The notes under the pieces: model-generated
What the model saw: only the letters and a program-made list of their open reading frames with translations
What the model was told of the DNA's origin: nothing
Database searches by the model: none
From: Bradyrhizobium oropedii
GTDB lineage: Bacteria; Pseudomonadota; Alphaproteobacteria; Rhizobiales; Xanthobacteraceae
Length of the DNA: 32,271 bases
Direction of reading: 5' to 3'
Assembly (NCBI RefSeq): GCF_020889685.1
Contig: NZ_JACMYO010000093.1
Location: forward strand, 1 to 32,271
Position numbers and translations under genes: made by a program
In this document: positions 15,575-23,980 of the stretch, in pieces
Layout of the letters: each line of letters begins with the position of its first letter
Numbering within the stretch: the stretch's first letter is position 1

Positions 15575-15812
15575 CCTATCTTGCCCCTCGTTGCAGAACG
15601 GCTCAAAGTCTTCCGTCCCTCTGCAACCAGGGCCATGACAGCTCGTGCGGCTGAGCTTCGCGATCGGGCCGCAGACGTGATCAAGCTCAGTCAGGGCGAA
15701 CCGGATTTCGTACGCCGCTCGCTGTCTGCGAAGCTGGTATCAGGGCAATCCGCGATGGGCGTACCAAGTACACGGCAGTCGCCGGGATCAAGCCGCTGCG
15801 CTCCGCGTCAGT
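15575..15812 (+). pseudogene. Aspartate-aminotransferase (class I) N-terminal remnant
   Basis: The plus strand encodes LKVFRPSATRAMTARAAELR, then DRAADVIKLSQGEPDF. This is the N-terminal signature of subgroup I-gamma aspartate/prephenate aminotransferases (compare RIKPSATLAMTARAAELRA... VIGLSQGEPDFDTP). After a deletion and frame change it continues as AIRDGRTKYTAVAGIKPLR, again family-typical. Only about 70 residues of a roughly 400-residue enzyme survive, with no PLP lysine. It points towards the end of operon 2 and is unrelated to it in orientation. Confidence 0.8.
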
Positions 15813-15837
15813 AGTTGCCGGCGAAAGCGAGAACAGT

Positions 15838-16980
15838 TTATCGCTCAAGCGATGTCATCGCGACATCTGCCATCCATTGCGCCCCGATGGGGATAACCTG
15901 GTCATTGAAGTCATAGCTAGCGTTGTGGAGCACGTGACCATTCTTCGCGGGACCCGAACCAATCCAAATATATGCCCCGGGCACATGCCTAAGATATTCT
16001 CCAAAGTCTTCAGCAGCCATGCTCGGAACAAGATCATGTCGAACGGCCAGCCCCATTCCGTGGGCGGCTTGGGCTGCAATTTCGACCTCATGCAACGAGT
16101 TCACCACTGCACTGCCGGGACGGAAGTCCACGTCGATTTCGACATCGAAGGCCACACCGAAACCTTTAGCCATCAGTCTCATGCGTTTCTCCACTAGGGA
16201 GAGGACGTCGTGAGACAAGGTTCTTACAGTACCGGCGAGTGTTCCAGACGACGGAATTTGGTTGCGCGCGGTCCCGGACTGAACAATGCAAACAGAAACT
16301 ACCGCAGAATCAAGCGGGTCAACATTACGGGACACAATGGATTGCAGGGCACCGACGAGATAACCCAGCACCAAATTGGGGTCGCTTGTCATGTGCGGCA
16401 TGGCGGCATGGCCGGATCTCCCGTTAATTGTAATATCCAAGGCCGAGCTGGCCGCCATCACCGCGCCCCGGTGAATTCCGACGGTACCGACGTCCAAACC
16501 TGGCCAGTTGTGCAGTCCAAAAATTCGATGCGCTGTAAACTTCTCGAAGAGGCCGTGGTCGATCAGAGTTCTCGCTCCACCGAAGCCCTCTTCCGCAGGC
16601 TGAAAGACGAGATGAACTGTGCCTGTCCAGTTCGGGCACTTCAGCAGCAAAACGGCGGCACCGAGAAGCATAACGATGTGGCCATCGTGCCCACAGGCAT
16701 GCATCACACCTGGCTGTCGGGATTTGTGGGAGAATACGTTCTGTTCAACAATGGGAAGAGCGTCCGTGTCTGCGCGAAGTGCAACGCTCGAACTCGAGCC
16801 CTCGCGCACTATTGTACCAACAACTCCCGTCTCACCGAGTCTCTCAATACGGCTCACACCAAGTTCAGACAGCTTCTGGACAATGAACGCCGCCGTTTGA
16901 TACTCTCTGGTCGACAGCTCCGGGTTCATGTGCAGCTGATGGCGCCACTGAGTCAGCTTAGCTATTAGAGTTGGATCCAT
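15838..16980 (-). CDS. M20-family amidohydrolase (hippurate/N-acyl-amino-acid hydrolase type)
   Basis: From ATG at 16980 the protein has 380 residues; longer starts overlap the preceding gene. Family motifs appear in order: WRHQLHMNPELSTREYQTA, ALRADTDALPI, MHACGHDGH with the metal-binding Cys-Gly-His, FQPAEEGFGGA with the Glu-Glu pair, a dimerisation domain with GRSGHAAMPH, and late VPSMAAEDFGEYL and VLHNASYDFND with the last metal His. These enzymes cut the amide bond of N-acyl or N-aroyl amino acids (hippurate, indole-acetyl amino acids, acyl amino acids). It is the last gene of operon 2, 34 bp after the gamma-glutamyltransferase-like gene. In this setting it could release an amino acid from an imported conjugate. 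Family is certain; substrate is not. Confidence 0.93.
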   Translation of the reverse strand: MDPTLIAKLTQWRHQLHMNPELSTREYQTAAFIVQKLSELGVSRIERLGETGVVGTIVREGSSSSVALRADTDALPIVEQNVFSHKSRQPGVMHACGHDGHIVMLLGAAVLLLKCPNWTGTVHLVFQPAEEGFGGARTLIDHGLFEKFTAHRIFGLHNWPGLDVGTVGIHRGAVMAASSALDITINGRSGHAAMPHMTSDPNLVLGYLVGALQSIVSRNVDPLDSAVVSVCIVQSGTARNQIPSSGTLAGTVRTLSHDVLSLVEKRMRLMAKGFGVAFDVEIDVDFRPGSAVVNSLHEVEIAAQAAHGMGLAVRHDLVPSMAAEDFGEYLRHVPGAYIWIGSGPAKNGHVLHNASYDFNDQVIPIGAQWMADVAMTSLER

Positions 16981-17014
16981 TTTTTGATGTTCTCGACTGC
17001 CTAGGCTATCGTCT

Positions 17015-18607
17015 TTAGGCGATTGCGACGCAACCGTCGCGACGCAGATCTGCAGCTCCAGACATGACGCCTGTTGCTCGATCACGCACTATCCCCTGCA
17101 TACCTCCTACAAGCTTCGTCCAGCCACTCGCGGGTTTGATATCGTGTCCGTGCTTTGCCAGAATTTCCAAAGCGGCCTCCCCGACGCGGCTCTCGATTTC
17201 GATGCTGCGGCCGGGCCATAGCCGCGCGCGCGGCGCATCGATAGCGTCTTGCAAAGACATGCCGCGGTCGAGATAATTGACAAGCACCTGCGCTTGAGTT
17301 TGGGGGATGCCGAAGCTGCCCGGAGTGCCGAAAGCCAATACACGATCCGGGGAAACGACAATCGAAGGACAGAATGGCAATCCAAGAACCCGGCTACGTG
17401 CGCCTGCACTGCCCTCCTCGATATTTCCGTAGTGCAGCAGATCATTCAAAGCGACGCCATGCTCTCTGGTGATGATCCCCGAACCGAAATACTGACCGAG
17501 ACTTTGAGTTATTGCCACCATGTTGCCGCTGCGGTCGGCTACCGAGAACGAAGTAGTGTTCTCCCTGCTGCGATCGACAGTCAATGTGACCGTCGTGTAT
17601 TCGGTCGGCCCCTCAATGGCGTCTCTGCTCAAAGCGATTGTTTGCAATCGGGAGAGATTGACGTCGTCAATCAGCTGGGCGAATGCTCCCGTATTCTCAA
17701 TCTCGCATTCAATGCGCGTTCTGGCCGCTGAGCGAATCGCACGAAAGAGAATGTCGAGTCGATCACCTTCGCTTCTCTGTGATTCCGGGAGATTGAATTT
17801 ACCAAGCAATCCCATCGTTAGGAGGTACTGAAAGCCGTGGGATGGAGGTGGAGGCGCGTAAATAGTGCTGCCCCGATAGTTGACGCTGATGGGCTCCTGC
17901 CAGCGCGGCTTGGAGGAAGCGATGTCGTCTTCCGTCAGGCAGCCACCATGGGCGCGCACGGCTTCTACAATCTCGTGTCCGAGAGGTCCATCATAGAGGT
18001 AACGAATTCCCGATTTAGCGACGGCTTCGTAGGTGGCGGCAAGCTTTGGTTGGCGGAGCACGCTCCCGGATTGATTTTCTGTGTCGGACTTGCCGTAGAC
18101 CTCCGTCCAATTCATTAGCAATTCAGGGAACGACGAGAGTTGCTGCCGGGACGCTCGCAAAGCCTCCACGTTGAGTTCGATTAGCGGAAAGCCGTCGCGT
18201 GCAAGATTGATCGCCGGGACCAGCGTATCGGCGAGCGTCATATTTCCATATCGATGTCCAAGTTCAGCCCAACCTGCGAGACAACCTGGCAAGCCTGTCC
18301 CATAGCCGCCCCGTCGGAGCGACATGCGCTCGTCGGTACTCGCAAAATCGAAACCACGGGGGAACGCCGGAACAAAGTCCAGCACGCGGATCCGATCCTC
18401 TGCCGCTACGTAGCAGATTGCTATACCCATTCCGGCGAGACCGGAGTTATAGGGCTCCACAACGTTGAGAGCAGCGGCGGTCGCCGCTGCGGCGTCGAAC
18501 GCGTTACCGCCGGCTGCAAGAATTCGTGAACCGGCGTTGGCAGCGAGAGGGTGCGCAGCGGCAACGATGCCGGTCAACGACGATACGGTCGGCGTCTTGC
18601 CGTTCAT
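17015..18607 (-). CDS. Gamma-glutamyltransferase-family Ntn hydrolase
   Basis: The 530 residues follow the GGT fold: AAAHPLAANAGSRILAAGGN at the start, AAAATAAALNVVEPYNSGL, GLPGCLAGW (the VPG-x-x-AG block), and a TTSFSVADRSGNMVAIT segment (351-367). Thr351 would be the nucleophile created by self-cleavage into two subunits. GTPGSFGIPQTQAQVLVNYL and DAPRARLWPG close the family pattern. Canonical enzymes have TTH at the cleavage site; here it is TTS, as in several divergent relatives, so glutamyl transfer itself is not assured. No signal peptide is visible, so unlike many GGTs it is probably cytoplasmic. Its start overlaps the aminotransferase stop by 4 bp (ATGA). Confidence 0.88.
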   Translation of the reverse strand: MNGKTPTVSSLTGIVAAAHPLAANAGSRILAAGGNAFDAAAATAAALNVVEPYNSGLAGMGIAICYVAAEDRIRVLDFVPAFPRGFDFASTDERMSLRRGGYGTGLPGCLAGWAELGHRYGNMTLADTLVPAINLARDGFPLIELNVEALRASRQQLSSFPELLMNWTEVYGKSDTENQSGSVLRQPKLAATYEAVAKSGIRYLYDGPLGHEIVEAVRAHGGCLTEDDIASSKPRWQEPISVNYRGSTIYAPPPPSHGFQYLLTMGLLGKFNLPESQRSEGDRLDILFRAIRSAARTRIECEIENTGAFAQLIDDVNLSRLQTIALSRDAIEGPTEYTTVTLTVDRSRENTTSFSVADRSGNMVAITQSLGQYFGSGIITREHGVALNDLLHYGNIEEGSAGARSRVLGLPFCPSIVVSPDRVLAFGTPGSFGIPQTQAQVLVNYLDRGMSLQDAIDAPRARLWPGRSIEIESRVGEAALEILAKHGHDIKPASGWTKLVGGMQGIVRDRATGVMSGAADLRRDGCVAIA

Positions 18608-19734
18608 TGCTTCGGCTCACGTCGTAGGTTGTCTGCGATAATCTTAACGGCATACGCGAGGTCGCGCTTGCTCCGGGGAGCGACGAGAGACAATCGCACT
18701 TTATTTGGCATCATAATCCCGCCGGCGTTACACAAATCGCTTGGACGCACGACAACATTGTGCGGTCGGACCGCCGCCACGAGCTCACGCACACTCCATC
18801 GGTCAGGCAGACTCAGCCAGAGGTGCAACGCATTTATTTTTGTCTGGAAGTCAAAGCCATCGAGAGCCTCCGTCGCGATCGCCTGTCTTGCGGCAACCTC
18901 TTCGCGGATGCTGGCAGCGATTTCATCCGCCGCTCCCGTTTTGATGAGATGAGTGACGACAACCGACGATATGCCCGGCACAAACCACGACGAAATGCTC
19001 TGAATGGGCTCCCGCAGATCGATCAATGCGCGAGCGTCAGGAGCAACAAGGAACGCCGTCCGCAAACCCATGCCGATACATTTTGAAACGCTCATCAGAT
19101 ACCAAGTAATATCCGGAGCGATCGACATGATAGTAGGGAAAGCGCCGGGAGCGAGTTTTGCGTGAACGTCGTCTTCAATAATTATTACGCCATGTCTGCG
19201 TGCGATCTCGGCAATAGCCCGACGTCGGTCTTCAGGCAAATTCGACGTTGTTGGGTTGTGAATCGTAGGATTGCAGTAAAGGACCTTTGGGTGATGCCTC
19301 TCGCAGACTTGCGCAAACGCGTCCGGCAGAATGCCATATTCGTCAATTTCCACCCCAACCACGCGAATGCCGAACAACTTGCAGACCTGGGTGTTGCCGG
19401 CATAGGACAACATCTCCGTTGCTACGCAGCCACCTGTACCGACGAGCCGCGGCATCAGAATTTCTAGGCAATTCTGCGTACCTCCGGTGATGAACAGCCT
19501 ATCGATGCCGGGATCAAATCCGAGCCGATGTGACAGCCAGGACGCGCCGACGGCTCGCTCACCGTCGGTGCCAAAAAAGTGATGGCGTTGGATGAGATGA
19601 TCGAGGTCGCCCGATTGGGCAACATGTGCCAGGGCCTCTTGAATGCGGCGAGTCAAGCCGAGAATTTCGGGTGGCATGGTGCGCGTCATATCGATGGGCT
19701 CATTGGCCGCAACAGGCCTCACAACCTTATTCAC
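18604..19734 (-). CDS. PLP-dependent fold-type I aminotransferase, MocR-derived but lacking a DNA-binding domain
   Basis: The GTG at 19734 overlaps the upstream gene's stop (GTGA). The 376 residues correspond to the aminotransferase half of MocR/GntR-type proteins: a start IDMTRTMPPE like the segment following the linker in MocR, then FITGGTQNCLEILMPRL, the YCNPTIHNPTT substrate/PLP-binding stretch, IIIEDDVHAKL with the PLP-pyridine Asp, and the SVSKCIGMGLRTAFLVAP PLP-lysine block. No winged-helix domain precedes it, so it is probably an enzyme and not a regulator. Transamination of a released amino acid is the natural role in this operon, though it may act as a lyase. Confidence 0.88.
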   Translation of the reverse strand: MNKVVRPVAANEPIDMTRTMPPEILGLTRRIQEALAHVAQSGDLDHLIQRHHFFGTDGERAVGASWLSHRLGFDPGIDRLFITGGTQNCLEILMPRLVGTGGCVATEMLSYAGNTQVCKLFGIRVVGVEIDEYGILPDAFAQVCERHHPKVLYCNPTIHNPTTSNLPEDRRRAIAEIARRHGVIIIEDDVHAKLAPGAFPTIMSIAPDITWYLMSVSKCIGMGLRTAFLVAPDARALIDLREPIQSISSWFVPGISSVVVTHLIKTGAADEIAASIREEVAARQAIATEALDGFDFQTKINALHLWLSLPDRWSVRELVAAVRPHNVVVRPSDLCNAGGIMMPNKVRLSLVAPRSKRDLAYAVKIIADNLRREPKQ

Positions 19735-20867
19735 TTGGTGTCTCCTGCTATTTCACCGAAAGCACTGATTGCTTTTGCGCCGCGGCTCCCTTCGAGAATC
19801 AAATCGATCTCGCTATGCAGTTGACGCGCCTCGATGATAAGACGCGTTATACGATCAGCTGTCGCTTCGGCACCCGATCTTCCGACAAAAAAGAAATGAC
19901 CTCCGGGCACTTCCCGATAAAGCCGCTGCGGAAGCTCACGCACCAGCGCTCGCAACTTTTCCCACTGCTCTGTGCCTAATTCTGCTGCGATGGTGCGAAT
20001 CATCTGTGCGTTGATGAAACTCCAGGCGGCCTGATCGCCGAGCGCATGACCTTCATCAGATCTATCAGTCGGTACGATCATCGCTGTCAGCGGGAACTGC
20101 GAAAACTGCGTCGCAGCCATATCGACCTCAGCCGCTTCTCGGTCCCAGATCACTCCGAGTTCGTTATAGCGTTGTGGTGAACCTCGCAGCATGATCGGAG
20201 TGTTGCAAAGATAATCCCGCAGATAGACCTCCTCGTCCAGGCTCCGGTGCCCATCACGTTGCCTTTGATCCGCCAAGCTCGAGAGAAAGCCCTGCGTCAA
20301 CCGATCTTGGATGCCGTCTGGCGCCGAAGCCACCGTTCGTGCCCACAAACCGTCAGGTGTTAGCGCCTCACCGCCAGGCGTGGTCGGGATCAAGCCCGAA
20401 AGCGGGGGCGTTGCGGCCAGCGAAATAAAGCAAATTGCGTTGATGCCGTGTTTCTTAAGCGTACCGTTTACCGCCGCTGCTGAGCGGCCTGCCATGCTCC
20501 ACATGACGACGACAACACAACGATTTGGAGTGTTTTGCAGGACTTCAGCAACAACTGTCGCAATCCATCGCGCCCAAGCGTCAATGGTAAGAGTGGGCAT
20601 TGGTGCATCGATGGCGGGGTGGTCACTGGGATAAGATAGTGCAGCCAGTCCAATCCCTCGTGTTTCGAGCCAATGATCCAGAAAATCCATTCGCGAAGAC
20701 GTCGGATCACCATATGCAATACGCGCCAGATGTGCGGCACCCGGCAGGAAGACGACGAGAGGTTGGTCGTCCTGACCCCGGCGTAGATATCTAAGGCCTA
20801 GAACGCCAGCACTGAGCAAGCGCTGCTCACCTAAGAACAGAGTTGCGCCGGCCTTTTCAGTTCTCAC
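19731..20867 (-). CDS. Alpha/beta-hydrolase-fold enzyme, unassigned
   Basis: A GTG at 20867 with GAGGTG seven bases upstream starts a 378-residue protein. Core alpha/beta-hydrolase features are a strand and oxyanion loop PLVVFLPGAAHLARIAYGD (36-54), the nucleophile elbow WSMAG at 123-127 with Ser124 (W in place of the first Gly of G-x-S-x-G), and a late PGGHFFFVGRSGAEA stretch with the probable catalytic His. No export signal is seen. Thioesterase- or esterase-like chemistry on a conjugated substrate is likely, but no subfamily is recognised. Its first codons overlap the small gene upstream by 11 bp, and its stop overlaps the aminotransferase start by 4 bp. Confidence 0.78.
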   Translation of the reverse strand: MRTEKAGATLFLGEQRLLSAGVLGLRYLRRGQDDQPLVVFLPGAAHLARIAYGDPTSSRMDFLDHWLETRGIGLAALSYPSDHPAIDAPMPTLTIDAWARWIATVVAEVLQNTPNRCVVVVMWSMAGRSAAAVNGTLKKHGINAICFISLAATPPLSGLIPTTPGGEALTPDGLWARTVASAPDGIQDRLTQGFLSSLADQRQRDGHRSLDEEVYLRDYLCNTPIMLRGSPQRYNELGVIWDREAAEVDMAATQFSQFPLTAMIVPTDRSDEGHALGDQAAWSFINAQMIRTIAAELGTEQWEKLRALVRELPQRLYREVPGGHFFFVGRSGAEATADRITRLIIEARQLHSEIDLILEGSRGAKAISAFGEIAGDTK

Positions 20868-21069
20868 AGCTACACCTCAGGCACTGCTCGACTACAGCTC
20901 GCTCGGATACAACTAAGTTGATCGGATGAAGCCACTTGGCATCAGTCTCGAGCATCTGCATCTCTACCGGACGCGCCCCCTTCACTGAGCGCTGAGGCCG
21001 CTGGAACATCGATCGGCTCGCTTTGCCACGGAACCGATTCTTTTGAGTGCCAGGACGCGCAACCGCCAT
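20857..21069 (-). CDS. 70-residue small protein with Cys-rich C-terminus, unknown
   Basis: The gene runs from ATG at 21069 to TGA at 20857. A strong ribosome-binding site (TGAGGAATAATC before the ATG) overlaps the stop codon of the phosphodiesterase gene, and the 3' end overlaps the next gene by 11 bp, so translation coupled to both neighbours is likely. The product is basic in its first half (KNRFRGKASRS, RPQRSVKG) and has an acidic/hydrophobic second half (MLETDAKWLHPINLVVSERAV) ending VEQCLRCSCEN with three Cys in the last seven residues. No signal peptide, membrane helix or known domain is seen. The codons for the Cys-rich end also form the ribosome-binding site of the following gene, so part of that composition may be constrained for that reason. 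Confidence 0.6.
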   Translation of the reverse strand: MAVARPGTQKNRFRGKASRSMFQRPQRSVKGARPVEMQMLETDAKWLHPINLVVSERAVVEQCLRCSCEN

Positions 21070-21081
21070 GATTATTCCTCA
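21070..21081 (-). promoter_or_regulatory. Ribosome-binding site coupling phosphodiesterase stop to the small gene
   Basis: The sequence TGAGGAATAATC ends immediately before the small gene's ATG at 21069. TGA is the phosphodiesterase stop codon, and GAGGA lies about 6 bp from the start. This arrangement is the main evidence that the 70-codon frame is translated. Confidence 0.7.
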
Positions 21082-22617
21082 CGCATGTCGTCTGGCGGCC
21101 GTCGGCGCACCGGAGCCGACCCACCCGCCATCAAGGTAGATGCTCGTGCCGACGCGAACGCGCCGCAGAGCCTGCGAATAAGCACCGCTCCCCGTTTCGA
21201 AAATGTCTGGAGTTATTGATGAGTCCGCGGCGGCTGAGGTATTGGCAAGCGCCTCCTGAAGAACGCGACCGGTCATACCCTGTGATCGCTCGATGTCCAT
21301 GACCTCTAGGATTGTCGGAACGACATCGCAAATTCCCGACGGAGTACGTGACATGAGCCCAGAGTCGAGGAAAGCTGTACCCGCCAGCACGCCGACCGCG
21401 GCTAACTCTTTTGGATGCAGTCCTCCATGTAAGCCGAGACCGGTTCTGCGGTCATTGTCGTAGTAGGTGCCTCCAACAAGGCCGAACGGATCGACACTAT
21501 CGTCCGTCCGGAACGAGAAGACGATGTCCGGCGACCGCGCATGCTCGACGCCAACGAGATGGCGGCCAAATGTTCCTGGTGCGATCCCCTCAACCTCGTT
21601 CTTTGGAGCAGTGAATACACACCCACACCAAGGTTCTGAGGTGATCGCTTCGACCGCCTTTATGACATTTCTGTCGGTGCGATCGGGAAGGTAGATCGCG
21701 CCGACTTGGCCTGGCACAACGACAGCATCCACATCCACCCCGGGAGCTGTTGATGGTGAAAAACCAGCGCGACGCAGACTATCCGCAACAGAAACCCGAG
21801 TATGCCCGGTGATATGCCCATGATCGGAGATTACAGCAATCTGGACATCATTGTTGTGTGCCTCAGCCTCCCACCAATCGATCACGCGGCCAAGCTGCTT
21901 ATCGCAGAAGGCGATGACTTCACGGGTCTTCTCGGCACCGGTTCCGCTGAAATGAGAGCAAGTGTCGGGTTCTCCGAACGAAAGGATCGTGACGTCCGGC
22001 TTCGATTTTGGCCAGACGACTTCGAGGAAAGCTGACGTGATCAGCTCCTGCGCTTCGAGATCTGGCGTTCCCGGAGGCGGCGCTGGTGGTAGCGTTCCAA
22101 AACGATCCTCTATTTCCAATTTTAATGTGTCAGGTGTGCAGGCCTCAGGGAAATGGCCCGACAGACGCATATGGCCGAAGTCTTCTGCCTTATGATGAAA
22201 TAGGCGCGTCGTGCCCGGAGTGTTCGTTGCAAGAACCGCAAGGCTTCTGCCCCTCTTAGCCAAGATTTCGCCGAGCGTGGGCGCGCTCATCAGTCGGCCG
22301 CCGCTTTCCAAATCGAGTTCGCGCAATCGCTTTGCGTCCGATGTATCAATATAGCGCGTCGGCATTGCCGTTCGATCGACATACTTGTTACCAATCATCC
22401 CATGTTGATCGGGCGTGGCACCCGTAATCAGGCTCGGAAAGGCGACCCGTGTCTCGCTGGGATAGACTGTCCGATGACACGCAAGAGTTACACCCCTTTC
22501 CTTTAGCCGAACAATGTTTGGCGTGAGAGCGGAATCGATCAGGTCCGGGCGCAGGCCATCGAAACTAACCACGACAAAGCGAGCCTGCTCAGTCTTGTTG
22601 ACAGTCATTAATCCCAT
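21079..22617 (-). CDS. NPP/alkaline-phosphatase-superfamily phosphodiesterase
   Basis: The 512 residues match the type I phosphodiesterase/nucleotide pyrophosphatase family. SFDGLRPDLID opens the domain with metal-binding Asp20. YPSETRVAFPSLITGATPDQ holds the likely Thr56 nucleophile. HGMIGNKY follows, then EPDTCSHFSG with Asp218 and His222, SDHGHITGH with Asp265-His266, and LGLHGGLHP with His397. These give the full two-zinc ligand set. Such enzymes cleave phosphodiesters or phosphonate monoesters. No signal peptide is present, so it works in the cytoplasm on an imported substrate, in keeping with the ABC transporter upstream. An ATG at 22608 is an equally possible start. A diverged fragment of a sister gene lies at 1850-1975. 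Confidence 0.9.
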   Translation of the reverse strand: MGLMTVNKTEQARFVVVSFDGLRPDLIDSALTPNIVRLKERGVTLACHRTVYPSETRVAFPSLITGATPDQHGMIGNKYVDRTAMPTRYIDTSDAKRLRELDLESGGRLMSAPTLGEILAKRGRSLAVLATNTPGTTRLFHHKAEDFGHMRLSGHFPEACTPDTLKLEIEDRFGTLPPAPPPGTPDLEAQELITSAFLEVVWPKSKPDVTILSFGEPDTCSHFSGTGAEKTREVIAFCDKQLGRVIDWWEAEAHNNDVQIAVISDHGHITGHTRVSVADSLRRAGFSPSTAPGVDVDAVVVPGQVGAIYLPDRTDRNVIKAVEAITSEPWCGCVFTAPKNEVEGIAPGTFGRHLVGVEHARSPDIVFSFRTDDSVDPFGLVGGTYYDNDRRTGLGLHGGLHPKELAAVGVLAGTAFLDSGLMSRTPSGICDVVPTILEVMDIERSQGMTGRVLQEALANTSAAADSSITPDIFETGSGAYSQALRRVRVGTSIYLDGGWVGSGAPTAARRHA

Positions 22618-22697
22618 TGCCTTAGTGATGTCTGCCGGGAAGCGCTCGGTCCGGTATTGATTGCGCTGCCGGCCAGTTGCCAGGTGCGATGGTTTCG

Positions 22698-23963
22698 TCA
22701 GTGGGGTAGGAGAGCGTCTACGCCTTTCGTGAGGCTCGAAAGCGCGGTGGCGGGATCCTTCTTCTGAGAGATCACAAGATGGCAGTGATCCTCGATGGTC
22801 TTGATGATCTTTGAGTTATTCTCACCTGGGAACGTGTACCAACCTGTCATCAGTGAAAGGCGTTGAGCGGCGACGCGGTGTTGAGGGTGTTGCTCGAAGA
22901 ACTTCCCAAGCCCAACGGCATCTTCCATCGCCACGGTGTTTACTGGTGCATAGCCAGAGGTCTGGACCATCACGCTTTGGCCGACCGGCCCCACCGCGAA
23001 CTTGACGTATTCCCAGGCAGCCTTCTGTTTTGCTGGATCGTCGGTCAGCATGACGATTCCATTGCCGCCAGCGGGAAACTTGGCATTCGCTGAAGAGATC
23101 GGGAACGGTCCGACCTTTAAGTCGAATTTTCCAGCCGCCGATTGCTGGTAGCTGTTGAGCGCACTACTTGAGGTGAAGATGATTCCGAGAGTGCCAGCCC
23201 GAAACGCTTGCCGGGCTTGGTCTCTTTCAAAAGCCGGCTGGCCTTCTCTCCCGAGGCGCTGCAATAGGTTCAAGCTTTGAAGACCAGGCGGTCCGTCAAA
23301 CTCGATCTTTTTTTCGTCTTCGCTCATCATACGGCCGCCAAAGCTGCCCACAAGCGTTTGAAACGACCATCCGGTATTGGTGTATTCGACATATAAGCCG
23401 CTGATACCTTGCCCCAAGGCGCCGATCTTCTTACCAAGTTCGATTACGCCATCCCAATCGGCAGGCAAGCTGTTGGGGTCGCCACCGGCCTTTTTCACGA
23501 GATCTGTGTTGTAGAAGAGCACTGGAATGGAAATCCCAAAAGGCAAGCCATACGTTTTTCCGCTGTACGACGCCCAGGATGTCACGGCGTCGGGAACGCC
23601 GATCGTCTTCCAAGTAGGATCACTGCCGATGAAGCCATCCAGCGGCACGGCGGTTCTGCGATTCGTCAAAGGACGAATCTGATTCAACCCCTGGTGCGAA
23701 ACGTCGGGCATTTGCTTGGTTATGCTCTGCCTCAACGTTTGTTGAACGAGGTCGTCATAGGTGGCGACGGGAGTATCGAGAACGACCTTAATGTCTGGGC
23801 GCGTGTCCATGAAACGCCGCGCAAGCGCCTCATAGAGACCTTTGAGAGCGGCCGGAGCGTAAGAAACCCGGATCGTTGTTTCAGGGTGCGCAACGGCCTT
23901 CAGGATCGGCGTTGCCGCCATGGCCGTCGCCGTCGAGAGAAAGATCCTGCGTGAAAGAGGCAT
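22698..23963 (-). CDS. ABC transporter solute-binding protein (family 1)
   Basis: The ATG at 23963, after GTGGAGTC, is preferred over one at 24023 that overlaps the permease gene. The 421 residues start with PLSRRIFLSTATAMAATP, a Tat-type leader, and continue as a carbohydrate/glycerol-phosphate class binding protein: LARRFMDTRPDIKVVLDTPV, SYSGKTYGLPFGISIPVLFY, NTDLVKKAGGDPNSLPADWD, and a C-terminal PAKQKAAWEYVKFAVGP and GYAPVN. Family 1 proteins bind sugars, polyols, glycerol-3-phosphate and related compounds. It lies 17 bp downstream of the second permease gene and supplies the substrate to that pair. Confidence 0.93.
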   Translation of the reverse strand: MPLSRRIFLSTATAMAATPILKAVAHPETTIRVSYAPAALKGLYEALARRFMDTRPDIKVVLDTPVATYDDLVQQTLRQSITKQMPDVSHQGLNQIRPLTNRRTAVPLDGFIGSDPTWKTIGVPDAVTSWASYSGKTYGLPFGISIPVLFYNTDLVKKAGGDPNSLPADWDGVIELGKKIGALGQGISGLYVEYTNTGWSFQTLVGSFGGRMMSEDEKKIEFDGPPGLQSLNLLQRLGREGQPAFERDQARQAFRAGTLGIIFTSSSALNSYQQSAAGKFDLKVGPFPISSANAKFPAGGNGIVMLTDDPAKQKAAWEYVKFAVGPVGQSVMVQTSGYAPVNTVAMEDAVGLGKFFEQHPQHRVAAQRLSLMTGWYTFPGENNSKIIKTIEDHCHLVISQKKDPATALSSLTKGVDALLPH

Positions 23964-23980
23964 CGGTCGACTCCACGAAG

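Noticed and set aside
16210..16968. Long plus-strand open frame (252 codons) opposite the M20 gene
   Set aside because: It is the antisense shadow of a gene with full family motifs and shows no recognisable protein pattern of its own.
20857..21069. RiPP precursor peptide
   Set aside because: No radical SAM, YcaO, lanthipeptide synthetase, PEARL or leader-binding partner gene is nearby, so a small Cys-ended protein does not justify the label.
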